From positions 1-64,000 of the forward strand of contig CAJTMV010000015.1 in NCBI GenBank assembly GCA_910577225.1: a stretch of DNA of 64,000 nucleotides. Direction: 5' to 3'. Positions 33,279 to 42,716 of this stretch are shown piece after piece. The DNA comes from an uncultured Eubacterium sp. Lineage in GTDB: Bacteria > Bacillota > Clostridia > Lachnospirales > Lachnospiraceae. The position numbers and the translations under genes were made by a program. Below the pieces are notes generated by a model. That model ran no database searches, had not been told where the DNA came from, and saw nothing but the letters and a program-made list of their open reading frames with translations. The number at the start of each line of letters is the position of its first letter. Positions within the stretch are counted from its first letter, which is position 1.

Positions 33279-33584
33279 ATGGAAAAAAAACGAAAAACAG
33301 TCTGTCAGCTGCGTAAGGCAGCGGGTATTTACTGGCTGCTGCATATGGACCAGGCCGGGCCAGCGTATAAACATCCGGTCCCGTTAAACGAGAGCGGCGC
33401 CAGAATCTGGCAGATGCTGGAACAACACAGAAAACCAGAGCAGATAGCCAGAGCGTTTGCGCAGGAGTATGAGATCTCATACGAGGATGCGACGGCGGAT
33501 ATCAGACAGTTTCTGGAAGAGCTCAAAAAGCAGGGAATAGAAACGGACGCAGAAGAAGCGGCAAAAGATCAGGGAGATTCATAG
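33279..33584 (+). CDS. PqqD family peptide-binding protein
   Basis: This 101-residue protein has the PqqD pattern: YWLLHMDQAGPAYKHPVPLNESGARIWQMLEQHRKPEQIARAFAQEYEIS (three-strand wing plus helices), ending in an acidic tail. PqqD-type proteins (RiPP recognition elements) bind leader peptides and present them to modifying enzymes. The start follows AGGAG. It lies five bases before the pelD-like gene, so it is in the exopolysaccharide operon. Confidence 0.85.
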   Translation: MEKKRKTVCQLRKAAGIYWLLHMDQAGPAYKHPVPLNESGARIWQMLEQHRKPEQIARAFAQEYEISYEDATADIRQFLEELKKQGIETDAEEAAKDQGDS

Positions 33585-33588
33585 CAGA

Positions 33589-35784
33589 ATGGAAGTATTG
33601 TTAATTGGCGGCAGCAGCGATCTTATGAACGCGTTGTTAAATAAACTGAATAAAGAAGGGCACCATTCCTATGTGCTGACAGGAAACAGGAATGTGCGCG
33701 AATCCTATAAAAACGTATATGAGAAATATCATTTTCCATACGACTGTGATTGTCTGAAAGAAATATTTGACAGTGTCAGTCCGGATGTTATATTGTATAC
33801 GGGTGCATATGACCCGAATTTTAGCTGGGAAGATCCGCGCAGAGAGTCCGTGCAGTTTCTGGCGGGACTGCAGAATGTGATGTCCACGTTTGCAACGATG
33901 AAAAAAGGGAGACTGATCTATCTTTCTTCCCAGGAAGTATATTCCAACTCTTATCCGCATCATATTCCGGAAGATTTGCCGACGAGCGCGGCCAGTCTGC
34001 GTGCCATGACGTATGTGCAGGGAGAGGACATTTGCAGAAACTATCGTCAGACGATGGGGCTGGACACGGTTGTGCTGCGGCTCGATCATCTGTATGCGGT
34101 TCCTTACAGAGAACGGCTGCGGGGAGAGCGGCTCAAAGATAATTTGTGCGCGCATATGTGCGTGGAGGCGCTGCGTACAGGCGAAATTCAGGCAGCCTCC
34201 AATAAAATTTTTTCCATGCTGTATCTGGACGACGCGACAGAGTTTATTTATCAGATCATCCGGGCCGGACAGACAAAGCAGGGCGTATATCACCTTTCTT
34301 CTGAACAGGCTGTTACCGAAATGGAACTGGCGCAGCTGGTACAAAAGGAAATGGGTAAAAACGCGAAGATTGTAAATAATACGGTTGGCAGCGAGTATTG
34401 CAGGATTTTATCTGCACGGGCATTTGCAGATGAATTTGACTGGAACATTTTTAACGATTATGAGAAATCGGTCGCCGCAATGGCAAAGCATATCCGACGC
34501 CACAAAAATGAATATCTGCACGATGCGGATACTGGCAAAGGAACGATGGGCAGAATCAGGCAGAATCTGTATCATATTATCCGTGCGCTCATACCGTTTC
34601 TCGAAAATATGATCTGCTTTATCCCGTTTTTTATGCTGAACAACCGCGCGGTCGGAAGCGCATATTTTGCGAAGCTGGATTTTTATCTGCTGTATGTGTT
34701 GTTGTTTGCGATCGTTTATGGTCAGCAGCAGGCTACGTTTTCCGCAGTGCTGGCGGTCAGCGGTTACTGTTTCCGTCAGTCCTATACGCGCAGCGGTCTG
34801 GAAATATTACTCGATTTTAACACGTATGTATGGATTGCGCAGCTGTTTATACTTGGTCTTGTCGTCGGTTATATGAAAGACCAGCTGACGGCGGTTCGGG
34901 GAGAGGATCAGCAGGAAATGGAGTATTTGTCCGGCCAGCTGGACGATATACAGGACATCAATACGAGCAACGTGCGGCTGAAAAATGTACTGGAAGTGCA
35001 GATCGTGAATCAAAACGACAGCTTTGGCCGGATTTATGAGATCACGTCTTCGCTGGATCAGTATGATCCGTCAGAAGTATTGTTTTATGCGGCGGAGATT
35101 TTATCAAGACTTGTCGGCAGTAAAGACGTGGCGATCTATTCCGTGGCAAACCGTTCGTATGCGAGACTGTTTTCCGCTACTTCCAAAACGGCAAGGCAGC
35201 TGGGAAATTCGATCGAATATACGTCTTACGAACAGATGTATGCAGACCTGAAAGAACGAAAGGTGTTTATTAATAAAAATATGGATGAAAAATATCCGCT
35301 GATGGCAAACGCCATTTATTCCGAGGATGAAATGCAGCTGATACTGATGATCTGGGGCATTCCGTGGGAGCGTATGACACTTGGTCAGGCGAACATGCTT
35401 GTTGTAATCGGCTATCTGATTCAGAATGCCGTTGTACGTGCCAACCGCTATATAGAAGCGCTGGAAAATCAGCGCTATATTGAAGGGACGAAGATTATGG
35501 AGACCGAAGCGTTTGGCAATCTCGTGCAGGCATATCTGCGGGCAGGAAATAAAAATCTTACGGAATGTACGATTTTGCAGATCGATGTGCCAAAACAAAA
35601 ACAGGAGGAGGCCGCGGACGTACTGACACAGCTGATGCGTCAGTCAGATTACATCGGTCAGCTTTCGGATGGAAATCTGTATGTACTGTTGTCCAATACA
35701 GATCAAAAAGACGCTGATTTTGTTATTCAGAGATTTGAAAAAGCCGGTTATAGGAGCTGGAGGAAAGAAGGAGCGGAATTATGA
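33589..35784 (+). CDS. pelD: PelD-like c-di-GMP receptor with N-terminal epimerase domain
   Basis: Residues 1-300 resemble an NAD-dependent epimerase, but the catalytic YxxxK reads Tyr142-V-Q-G-Glu146 and the N-terminal glycine motif is degenerate, so it is probably inactive. About four helices follow (335-430), then a coiled coil, a GAF domain (about 465-600) and a degenerate GGDEF domain. The GGDEF signature is SDGNL, but the inhibitory-site motif RxxD (Arg684-Asp687) is preserved exactly five residues upstream. This matches PelD, which binds c-di-GMP to switch on Pel polymer synthesis. Confidence 0.82.
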   Translation: MEVLLIGGSSDLMNALLNKLNKEGHHSYVLTGNRNVRESYKNVYEKYHFPYDCDCLKEIFDSVSPDVILYTGAYDPNFSWEDPRRESVQFLAGLQNVMSTFATMKKGRLIYLSSQEVYSNSYPHHIPEDLPTSAASLRAMTYVQGEDICRNYRQTMGLDTVVLRLDHLYAVPYRERLRGERLKDNLCAHMCVEALRTGEIQAASNKIFSMLYLDDATEFIYQIIRAGQTKQGVYHLSSEQAVTEMELAQLVQKEMGKNAKIVNNTVGSEYCRILSARAFADEFDWNIFNDYEKSVAAMAKHIRRHKNEYLHDADTGKGTMGRIRQNLYHIIRALIPFLENMICFIPFFMLNNRAVGSAYFAKLDFYLLYVLLFAIVYGQQQATFSAVLAVSGYCFRQSYTRSGLEILLDFNTYVWIAQLFILGLVVGYMKDQLTAVRGEDQQEMEYLSGQLDDIQDINTSNVRLKNVLEVQIVNQNDSFGRIYEITSSLDQYDPSEVLFYAAEILSRLVGSKDVAIYSVANRSYARLFSATSKTARQLGNSIEYTSYEQMYADLKERKVFINKNMDEKYPLMANAIYSEDEMQLILMIWGIPWERMTLGQANMLVVIGYLIQNAVVRANRYIEALENQRYIEGTKIMETEAFGNLVQAYLRAGNKNLTECTILQIDVPKQKQEEAADVLTQLMRQSDYIGQLSDGNLYVLLSNTDQKDADFVIQRFEKAGYRSWRKEGAEL

Positions 35785-36683
35785 GCCAGAGTCAGATTTT
35801 CTGGATGCTTCTGCTGATTAGTACATGTGTGTCTGTCGTTTATCTTGTTTTTGGACTCGCGACGCAAAAAGGACGGATCTCCTGTATGATGCGGTTTGCT
35901 GTAATGGCGCTCTGTCCGGTGATCGGCCCGTTGTTTTTTCTGACCGGTTATCTGTTATACAGGCTGGTGTTTCGTTCAGAAGCAGATCTTGCGGACGTTG
36001 TGTTTCGTAAAGATCGCGTGCGTACAAATGTGCGTGCGGATGAAGAGCGCGAGCGCAATATTGTGCCGGTCGAAGAGGCTTTGGCAGTCAGCGACAAGAG
36101 CAGTCTTCGCAGGCTGATGTTAAATGTAATTCGTGGCGATGTAAAAAGCTCGCTTGCGGCGATCGCGCTGGCGCTGAATAGTCACGATTCGGAGACGGCG
36201 CATTATGCGGCTTCGGTATTGCAGGACGAGCTGAATGATTTTCGGCTGCATGTACAAAAGTCGTATCAGAAGATCGAGGCTGAATCCGGGGAACAAACGG
36301 AGGAAGAAGAGGCGCTGATTCTTTATATGAATCAGGTGCTTGCACAAAAAGTATTTACGGAACTGGAACAGAGAAAATTTGTGTTTATGATGTCCGATAT
36401 TGTGGATATTTTGTATAAAAAGAACGCTTCGAAAATTACAAGTCAGTTTTATGAATGTATGTGCCTGCGGCTGCTGGATGTACAGGCGTTCGATCAGATG
36501 GAAATCTGGTGCGGCCGGGCCGCGGCGCAGTATCCGGACGAGCTGGCATCCTATACGTGCAGACTGAAACTTTATTTCACTTCGCACCAGAAAGACAAAT
36601 TTTTTCAGGTGATGAAAGAGTTAAAAGAATCTGAGGTAGTGATCGACAGCGAGACGCTGGAGCTGATACGAACGTTTGATTAG
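35781..36683 (+). CDS. pelE: PelE-like membrane protein with helical repeats
   Basis: This 300-residue protein has two N-terminal membrane helices (residues about 5-25 and 38-62) and a long soluble helical region with TPR-like repeats (LRRLMLNVIRGDVKSSLAAIALALNSHDSETAHYAASVLQDEL). That layout and its position right after pelD, in a four-base ATGA overlap, match PelE, which scaffolds the synthase complex in the inner membrane. Sequence identity to PelE could not be checked. Confidence 0.72.
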   Translation: MSQSQIFWMLLLISTCVSVVYLVFGLATQKGRISCMMRFAVMALCPVIGPLFFLTGYLLYRLVFRSEADLADVVFRKDRVRTNVRADEERERNIVPVEEALAVSDKSSLRRLMLNVIRGDVKSSLAAIALALNSHDSETAHYAASVLQDELNDFRLHVQKSYQKIEAESGEQTEEEEALILYMNQVLAQKVFTELEQRKFVFMMSDIVDILYKKNASKITSQFYECMCLRLLDVQAFDQMEIWCGRAAAQYPDELASYTCRLKLYFTSHQKDKFFQVMKELKESEVVIDSETLELIRTFD

Positions 36684-36698
36684 GAGGAGATGCTGCCT

Positions 36699-39227
36699 AT
36701 GTCAATGAAAGTACTGACGGCGCTGCAGCTTTTGGAAATTTTTGGCGTATATGCGGCTATGACTCTGCTGCTGCCGGCAATGCTGTTTTATAAAAAAATC
36801 TGCGGGATAAGATTCTCCGTGCGATTTATGATTTATCAGATCGCTGGAAATTTTTATATGATAACGCTCGTGCTGATCTTACAGCTGCTGCATATTTCCA
36901 GCTGGCTGACGCTTGTCGGGTGTACGGCGCTGTCTGCCGCTGCGGCGCGTCTCTGGATGTATCCGACAGATCGGAAAGAAGCTGTGCGCCGGCGGCTGGA
37001 AGATATCCAAAAACTGGCGGAAGGCAGGTATGGGTTCCGGCTGCTTTTCAGAAAAATACGAATGCGGATATTTCAGGCCGCAGGCGGTCTGGCCGGCTGC
37101 ATCTGGAAAGGTTTTTATAAAAATCTGCCGGATGTGCTGTTTTTACTGGCTCTGCTTGCAGCATATATGCTGACGTATGGGATAAACGCCTTTGAACAGT
37201 ATGGCTACTGTGCGTCGGATGTCGTTGTGCATAATTACTGGATTAACTATATGGGCAAAGGACAGCCTTTTGTAGCAGGAGTATATCCGTTTGGGTTTCA
37301 TTGTATCATTTATTACCTGCATACGGTATTTGGGATCGATACTTATGTACTGCTGCGGCTGTTCTGGGTAGTACAGACGCTGCTGATTCATCTGATGCTG
37401 CTGGCGTTTCTGCGGATATGCTGCAGGACAAAATATATGGCGTATGCAGGGACTGGCTTTTATTTGCTGGCCGGCCTGTTTCGAATCAATACATACAGTC
37501 GGTATACCAGCTCGCTTCCGCAGGAATTTGGCATGATTTTTATCCTTCCGTCCATTGCTTTTTTATTTCTGTTTTTTGAACAGAAAAAGAAGGAGCAGGG
37601 GAGCGGTGAGGCACAAAAAGAGGTGTGTCAGGCAGAGGCGGAGCGCGAGACGCTGCTTGTGATGGAAGAGAACACGCAGGACGGATCGTTTTGTATTCGT
37701 ACCATCGTCTGGAATCCGGATGAAATGCAGACGACGCGTTTCGAGGAGCCAGACCCGTTACAGACTGCAAATATCAAGGCGGGAATTCGAAAAAGAAACC
37801 GGATACGGTCTGTACTGCGCAAAGAGTGCGCGTTGGTAAGTTTTCTTTACTTAGGCTGCTTTCTGATGAGCTTTAGCCTGACGCTTACCGTTCATTTTTA
37901 CAATACGATGATTGCTGGACTGTTCTGCCTTGGAGTCGGGGCGGGGTATGGGTTCCGGCTGTTTGGAAAAAAATATTTCGGCCGTGTCATGCTGGCAGGG
38001 ATGACGGCGATTGCCGTCTCAGTGCTGCCGCTGCTGCTCGCATTTTTGGGAGGTACGCCGCTGGAAGGGTCCCTGTTTTGGGGCATGGAAATCATCAATG
38101 GTACGGCAAAAAATTCTGAGGTAGTATTGGAAACGGATGATGAGGAGCAGACGGATGAAACAAATACGAACAAGGCAGGGATCCACGCGAATACAGAGAC
38201 GGAAACAATAAAAGCAGTGCCGGTACAAAGTAAGACCCGTTCGCCCGGGATGCTGCACAGTATCCGGACAAAGCTGCAGCGTCTGCTTTCCGCTGTCAAC
38301 AGTACGATGGATGTATTTTTGATTTATATGGAATATCAGTGGGTCAGTCGGAGCATTCCGATCTGGATTCTGCTGTCCGCGCTGCTGTCGGTATTGTTTT
38401 TTGTACTGCGGGAGACCGATTATGCGGCACGTATGCTTTCCGTCACTGTGTTTATGATGCTGATGACGCTGCTGTTTGCGGCAGGGGAGCTGGGACTGCC
38501 GGAGCTGATGGATGCCAGCGGGCGTACGTGTATTTATTATGCGTATTCTCTGATCGTATTATGGTGTATCTGCACGGATGGTATTTTCTATCTTTTGTTT
38601 GGACGGATGCGTTTTTCATGGGCCGCAGATGCAGCTTCTGTCCTTGTTATAGCGGGACTTGCGGCAGCAGTCGTATCAGGCGGCGTGGGGAAAAAAATGT
38701 ATACGGCGAAGAGTATGCAGTCGAACGATGCGGTGATCTGTCTGACCAATATCATTCGGGAGAATCCGGATCAGACCTGGACGATTGTATCGGCAAATGA
38801 CGAACTGCGTATGGGAGAAGATCATGGCTATCATTATGAGCTGGACACGTTTTTGCGGGAAATGGAACATCACGGAGGGACAGAGACAATTTTCATTCCG
38901 ACAAAAAAAGTCTATTTCTTTATTGAAAAAATACCGATTGCATATGCGCAGGTTTATGAGGACAGCGGACAACCGGTTTCAGAGCAGGGTGCGCTGGAAA
39001 AATTGCCGGAAAGGGACGGCATCCGGATGTATCAGGGCAGAAACCGGTGGATCGAGATGTCCAGACAGTTTTTCTGGGCGAAACAATTCGCAGATATGTA
39101 TCCGAATGAGATGAGCGTTTACTATGAAACCGATGCGTTTGTGTGCTATTGCGTAGAGCAGAACGCGTACAGCCTGTTTGATTTCAGCATTAATTATAAA
39201 TATAACATGATGCATGCAAAGGAGTAA
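36699..39227 (+). CDS. Large polytopic membrane protein of the Pel-type locus
   Basis: This protein of about 842 residues has more than a dozen hydrophobic helices. A large soluble insertion (about residues 290-380) and a second insertion rich in Asp/Glu/Thr (about 470-520) separate them, and a C-terminal soluble domain ends the chain. The loop YGYCASDVVVHNYWIN after an early helix resembles the acidic first loop of GT-C glycosyltransferases, but that is uncertain. The start may be ATG 36690, 36699 or 36705; AGGAGG at 36682-36687 favours 36699. Confidence 0.65.
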   Translation: MSMKVLTALQLLEIFGVYAAMTLLLPAMLFYKKICGIRFSVRFMIYQIAGNFYMITLVLILQLLHISSWLTLVGCTALSAAAARLWMYPTDRKEAVRRRLEDIQKLAEGRYGFRLLFRKIRMRIFQAAGGLAGCIWKGFYKNLPDVLFLLALLAAYMLTYGINAFEQYGYCASDVVVHNYWINYMGKGQPFVAGVYPFGFHCIIYYLHTVFGIDTYVLLRLFWVVQTLLIHLMLLAFLRICCRTKYMAYAGTGFYLLAGLFRINTYSRYTSSLPQEFGMIFILPSIAFLFLFFEQKKKEQGSGEAQKEVCQAEAERETLLVMEENTQDGSFCIRTIVWNPDEMQTTRFEEPDPLQTANIKAGIRKRNRIRSVLRKECALVSFLYLGCFLMSFSLTLTVHFYNTMIAGLFCLGVGAGYGFRLFGKKYFGRVMLAGMTAIAVSVLPLLLAFLGGTPLEGSLFWGMEIINGTAKNSEVVLETDDEEQTDETNTNKAGIHANTETETIKAVPVQSKTRSPGMLHSIRTKLQRLLSAVNSTMDVFLIYMEYQWVSRSIPIWILLSALLSVLFFVLRETDYAARMLSVTVFMMLMTLLFAAGELGLPELMDASGRTCIYYAYSLIVLWCICTDGIFYLLFGRMRFSWAADAASVLVIAGLAAAVVSGGVGKKMYTAKSMQSNDAVICLTNIIRENPDQTWTIVSANDELRMGEDHGYHYELDTFLREMEHHGGTETIFIPTKKVYFFIEKIPIAYAQVYEDSGQPVSEQGALEKLPERDGIRMYQGRNRWIEMSRQFFWAKQFADMYPNEMSVYYETDAFVCYCVEQNAYSLFDFSINYKYNMMHAKE

Positions 39228-39232
39228 GAAGT

Positions 39233-41065
39233 ATGATATCTCGTAGAAATTATTTTACGATTACATTAATCATGCTTGTGCTATTGTTTTTATTTCAGGC
39301 GCCGGAAGTGATCAAAGAGCGGATGTATGATTATGACAGCAACAAGTATGCATCTGACGCTCAGATATCCGGACTGGACAGAGACAGCGTGGTAACGGCG
39401 CAAAAAGAAGACGTCAAAACATCCGGCAGATACATTGTTTATATCGGCGATATACACGATCAGCAATCCGGCGGCGCGGTTGCTTCGTGGTGCGCTTACT
39501 CCAAACGATATGTGGAAGCATATAAACGGATCGGTCAGTGCCGGGTTCTTAAGCATCCGGCCAGGGAGCCGATGCCGGAAGCGGTGGTCATCGACGCTGC
39601 TTATATAGATGTGAAAAAAGATACAAAGAGTCTGGAGCGGCTCGCAGAGCAGGGGATAACGATGATTTTTTGCGGACTGCCAAATCTGCAGCGGCTAAAG
39701 GAAAGCCGTCGTCTGCAGAATCTGATGGGAATCCGGGCAATTCTCTCAGACGAGGTACAGGTACAGGGCATTCATCTGTTTGACGGTCTGCTGCTGGGAG
39801 GGGAAAAGATCTATCGGCTGGATGATACGATGGAACCGTCCAAACAGGATCTGGAGCTTAAGATGCCCTGGTGTCAGACCGCGGCGGGAACGAAAACCTA
39901 TATGGCGGGGATGATGGAACAGCCGGTAAAAAACGAACAATTTCCAGCGATCATCTGGCGCAATAGTTTTCGCAGAGCGAAAATTTTCGTGGTAAATGGG
40001 AATTATATTAGTGGAAATGCAGGCATTGGTTTTTTGGAGGCAATGCTGTATGAGACGCGTTCCTATGCCGTTTATCCGGTGATCAATGCGCAAAATCTGG
40101 TCATTTTGAATTATCCGGCGCTGGCATCTGAAAACGAAGAGGCGATGAAGCGTATTTACAGCCGTTCGCTGGACGCTGTGTATCGGGATCTTGTGTGGCC
40201 GGGACTGGCGCTGACAGCAGAAAAAAATAGAAAAAAGCTGACATGTATGCTGTCGCCGCAGCAGGACTATACAGATAACGCCCGTCCGGACCCAAACGAT
40301 CTGATTTTTTATATGAAGCTGCTGCAGGAACGCCAGGGAGAAGCCGGAATCTCAGCTTCGTACAAGAAAGCAGACGGTTTTATGGAAAAATTAAATCAGG
40401 ATCAGATATTTTTAAAACAGGAGATACCAGACTATAAGTTTCTTTGTTTTTATCCGGCAGGACTTTCCGATAACGAAATCCGGCAGGCGTTCAAACATCC
40501 GCTGCTGGAGCATGTGCGTACGGTTTTTGCGGATTATGATCGTTCGAAAGCGCTGGTATCTTATCAAAATGAAAAGGTGACCAGACAGTGCGCGACGAAC
40601 GAAGGATGGCGGGATCAGACCTTTTCAGAAAATCTGCGTCTGGGCAGCATTCAGACGGCGCTCGGGTATTCGTGCGTTGCGGTGGACTGCAATCAGATTG
40701 CGGATCCTCAGTCTGATGAAGATACCTGGGAGAAATTATATGATAAATTTGCAGGCGGCTTTAGTACTTGCTGGAAAGCGTTTCAGGGATTTTCGGCAAC
40801 GACGCTGGCAGAAAGCGACACGCGTATTCGCCGGTTTCTGGCGCTGGATTATACGGAGCAAAAGACGGGCCGGGAGATTCTGTTGTCACTGGATCACTTT
40901 GAGCAGGAAGCATTTTTTATTCTGCGTCTGCAGCGGGAGCATATAAAAACGATCCGGGGAGCGGAATACAGGCAGCTGCAGGAGGGCGTCTGGCTGATCG
41001 AAGCGAACCGGGATACCGTCCGTATCACGCTGGAAAAAGAACCGGAACCAGCGTATTATGAGTAA
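39233..41065 (+). CDS. DUF2194-like exopolysaccharide protein, possible PelA analogue
   Basis: A membrane anchor (about residues 8-20) is followed by an extracellular region of about 590 residues. Its first half resembles a class I glutamine amidotransferase/Rossmann-like fold and the second half a polysaccharide-deacetylase-like barrel, as in DUF2194 proteins of Gram-positive Pel loci. A clear NodB-type His-x3-His motif is not seen, so deacetylase activity is doubtful. It lies six bases after the large membrane protein gene and 41 bases before pelF. Confidence 0.6.
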   Translation: MISRRNYFTITLIMLVLLFLFQAPEVIKERMYDYDSNKYASDAQISGLDRDSVVTAQKEDVKTSGRYIVYIGDIHDQQSGGAVASWCAYSKRYVEAYKRIGQCRVLKHPAREPMPEAVVIDAAYIDVKKDTKSLERLAEQGITMIFCGLPNLQRLKESRRLQNLMGIRAILSDEVQVQGIHLFDGLLLGGEKIYRLDDTMEPSKQDLELKMPWCQTAAGTKTYMAGMMEQPVKNEQFPAIIWRNSFRRAKIFVVNGNYISGNAGIGFLEAMLYETRSYAVYPVINAQNLVILNYPALASENEEAMKRIYSRSLDAVYRDLVWPGLALTAEKNRKKLTCMLSPQQDYTDNARPDPNDLIFYMKLLQERQGEAGISASYKKADGFMEKLNQDQIFLKQEIPDYKFLCFYPAGLSDNEIRQAFKHPLLEHVRTVFADYDRSKALVSYQNEKVTRQCATNEGWRDQTFSENLRLGSIQTALGYSCVAVDCNQIADPQSDEDTWEKLYDKFAGGFSTCWKAFQGFSATTLAESDTRIRRFLALDYTEQKTGREILLSLDHFEQEAFFILRLQREHIKTIRGAEYRQLQEGVWLIEANRDTVRITLEKEPEPAYYE

Positions 41066-41105
41066 GCGGTAATATGCCGGCTGATGCAGATGAGGGGTAC
41101 AGAAT

Positions 41106-42716
41106 ATGGACAGTGATACAAGAGATTATGGAGCGGATGATTCGACGGATTACAAATACAGTGAAGAAGAACTAAACAGCCTGCAGGATTACCGCTATGA
41201 CGAGATACGGGACATTTCAGCTTCTGGGGAAAAATATTGCATGCGTGTGTGCATCGTTGCAGAAGGATGTTATCCATATGTGGTTGGCGGCGTTTCCAGC
41301 TGGATTCACAGCCTGATTCAGTCGTTTTCAAATATAGAGTTTATTTTGCTGGCAATTGTTGCGAACCGTACGATGCGGGGAAGATTTGTCTATGAATTGC
41401 CGGAGAATCTGACAGAGGTGTATGAAGTCTATCTCGAAGATGTGGACTGGGTGCGAAAGCGTAAAGAAGGAAGAAGCCTGTTAAAGCTGTCAGACAGAGA
41501 ATATCGTGCGCTGCGCTGTCTGATCTTAAATCAGTATATCGACTGGAGCGTATTGTTTCAAATGTTCCGTGCGAAAGAGATATCGTTAAATGATCTTTTA
41601 ATGGGGGAAGATTTTTACCGTGCCGTCCGGGACTGTTATGACTTACAGTTTAGCCAGATCGTTTTTTCCGATTTTTTGTGGACGATGCGATCGATTTATC
41701 TGCCGTTGTTTTTGGTGCTGAAAACGGATGTGCCAAAGGCGGATTTGTATCACTGTGTGGCTACCGGATATGCCGGTGTGATCGGGTGTATGGCAAAAGA
41801 TCTCCATGGCAGCCGGATTCTGATCTCGGAACATGGTATTTATACGAGGGAGCGGGAAGAGGAACTGATCAGGGCAAAATGGGTCAGGGGCATTTATAAA
41901 AACATATGGATCGACCAGTTTCACAAGATGTCTGGTCTGGCATACCAGGAGGCAGATCTGGTCACAAGTCTGTATGAGCATGCCAGAGAGCTGCAGATGG
42001 AGCTTGGCTGTCCGGCGGAAAAGACGGTGGTAACGCCGAACGGCATCGATACAAAAAAACTGGAACATCTGCCGCGGAAAAAGGAAGAGGATAAAAAGTA
42101 TATTCATCTGGGAGCGATACTGCGTGTGACGCCAGTCAAAGATGTCAAAACGATGATTCAGGCGTTCGCATATGCGAAAGAACGGCAGCCCAGGCTGAAA
42201 TTGTGGATCCTGGGACCGACGGATGAAGATCAGACGTATGCGCAGGAATGTTTTGAGCTGGTAGAGACGATGCAGATTCCGGATGTGGTATTTACCGGCA
42301 GGATCGATGTCCGGGATTATCTTGGACGTATGGATATTACCATACTGACAAGTATCAGCGAAGGACAGCCGCTTACCATTCTGGAGAGCTATGCGGCGCA
42401 TTGTCCGGTGATTGCGACGGATGTGGGAAACTGCTCCGGACTGATCTACGGCGAAGACGATGCGTTTGGCCAGGCAGGTATCCTGACGCATGTTATGAAT
42501 ATCGACGAAATCTCGCAGGCAATGTTAGAACTTGCCGGTGACGCGAAAAAACGGGCGCAGATGGGCGAAAATGGCTATAGACGGCTGATGCATAAGTATC
42601 GGATCGGGCATATGCGGGCAGCGTATGAAAAGATATATCAGGATTTTGCAAACAATGCAGGACTGGCATATGAATCACAGAAACAGGGAGGAGACGAATG
42701 GCTGGAATCGGATTAA
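41106..42716 (+). CDS. pelF: Pel-type glycosyltransferase PelF (GT4)
   Basis: This cytoplasmic GT-B enzyme polymerises the Pel chain from UDP-sugars. After about 45 extra residues comes the PelF signature MRVCIVAEGCYPYVVGGVSSW. HCVATGYAGVIG, ISEHGIYTREREEELI, VVTPNGID and the GT4 donor motif ISEGQPLTILESYAAHCPVIATDVG follow. The 536-residue length is close to PelF (about 500). It overlaps pelG by 19 bases. Confidence 0.94.
   Translation: MDSDTRDYGADDSTDYKYSEEELNSLQDYRYDEIRDISASGEKYCMRVCIVAEGCYPYVVGGVSSWIHSLIQSFSNIEFILLAIVANRTMRGRFVYELPENLTEVYEVYLEDVDWVRKRKEGRSLLKLSDREYRALRCLILNQYIDWSVLFQMFRAKEISLNDLLMGEDFYRAVRDCYDLQFSQIVFSDFLWTMRSIYLPLFLVLKTDVPKADLYHCVATGYAGVIGCMAKDLHGSRILISEHGIYTREREEELIRAKWVRGIYKNIWIDQFHKMSGLAYQEADLVTSLYEHARELQMELGCPAEKTVVTPNGIDTKKLEHLPRKKEEDKKYIHLGAILRVTPVKDVKTMIQAFAYAKERQPRLKLWILGPTDEDQTYAQECFELVETMQIPDVVFTGRIDVRDYLGRMDITILTSISEGQPLTILESYAAHCPVIATDVGNCSGLIYGEDDAFGQAGILTHVMNIDEISQAMLELAGDAKKRAQMGENGYRRLMHKYRIGHMRAAYEKIYQDFANNAGLAYESQKQGGDEWLESD

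Noticed and set aside
30854..33584. Lasso peptide cluster
   Set aside because: PqqD and HprK-like proteins fit, but there is no asparagine-synthetase-like cyclase or B2 transglutaminase-like protease, and the candidate substrate is too large.
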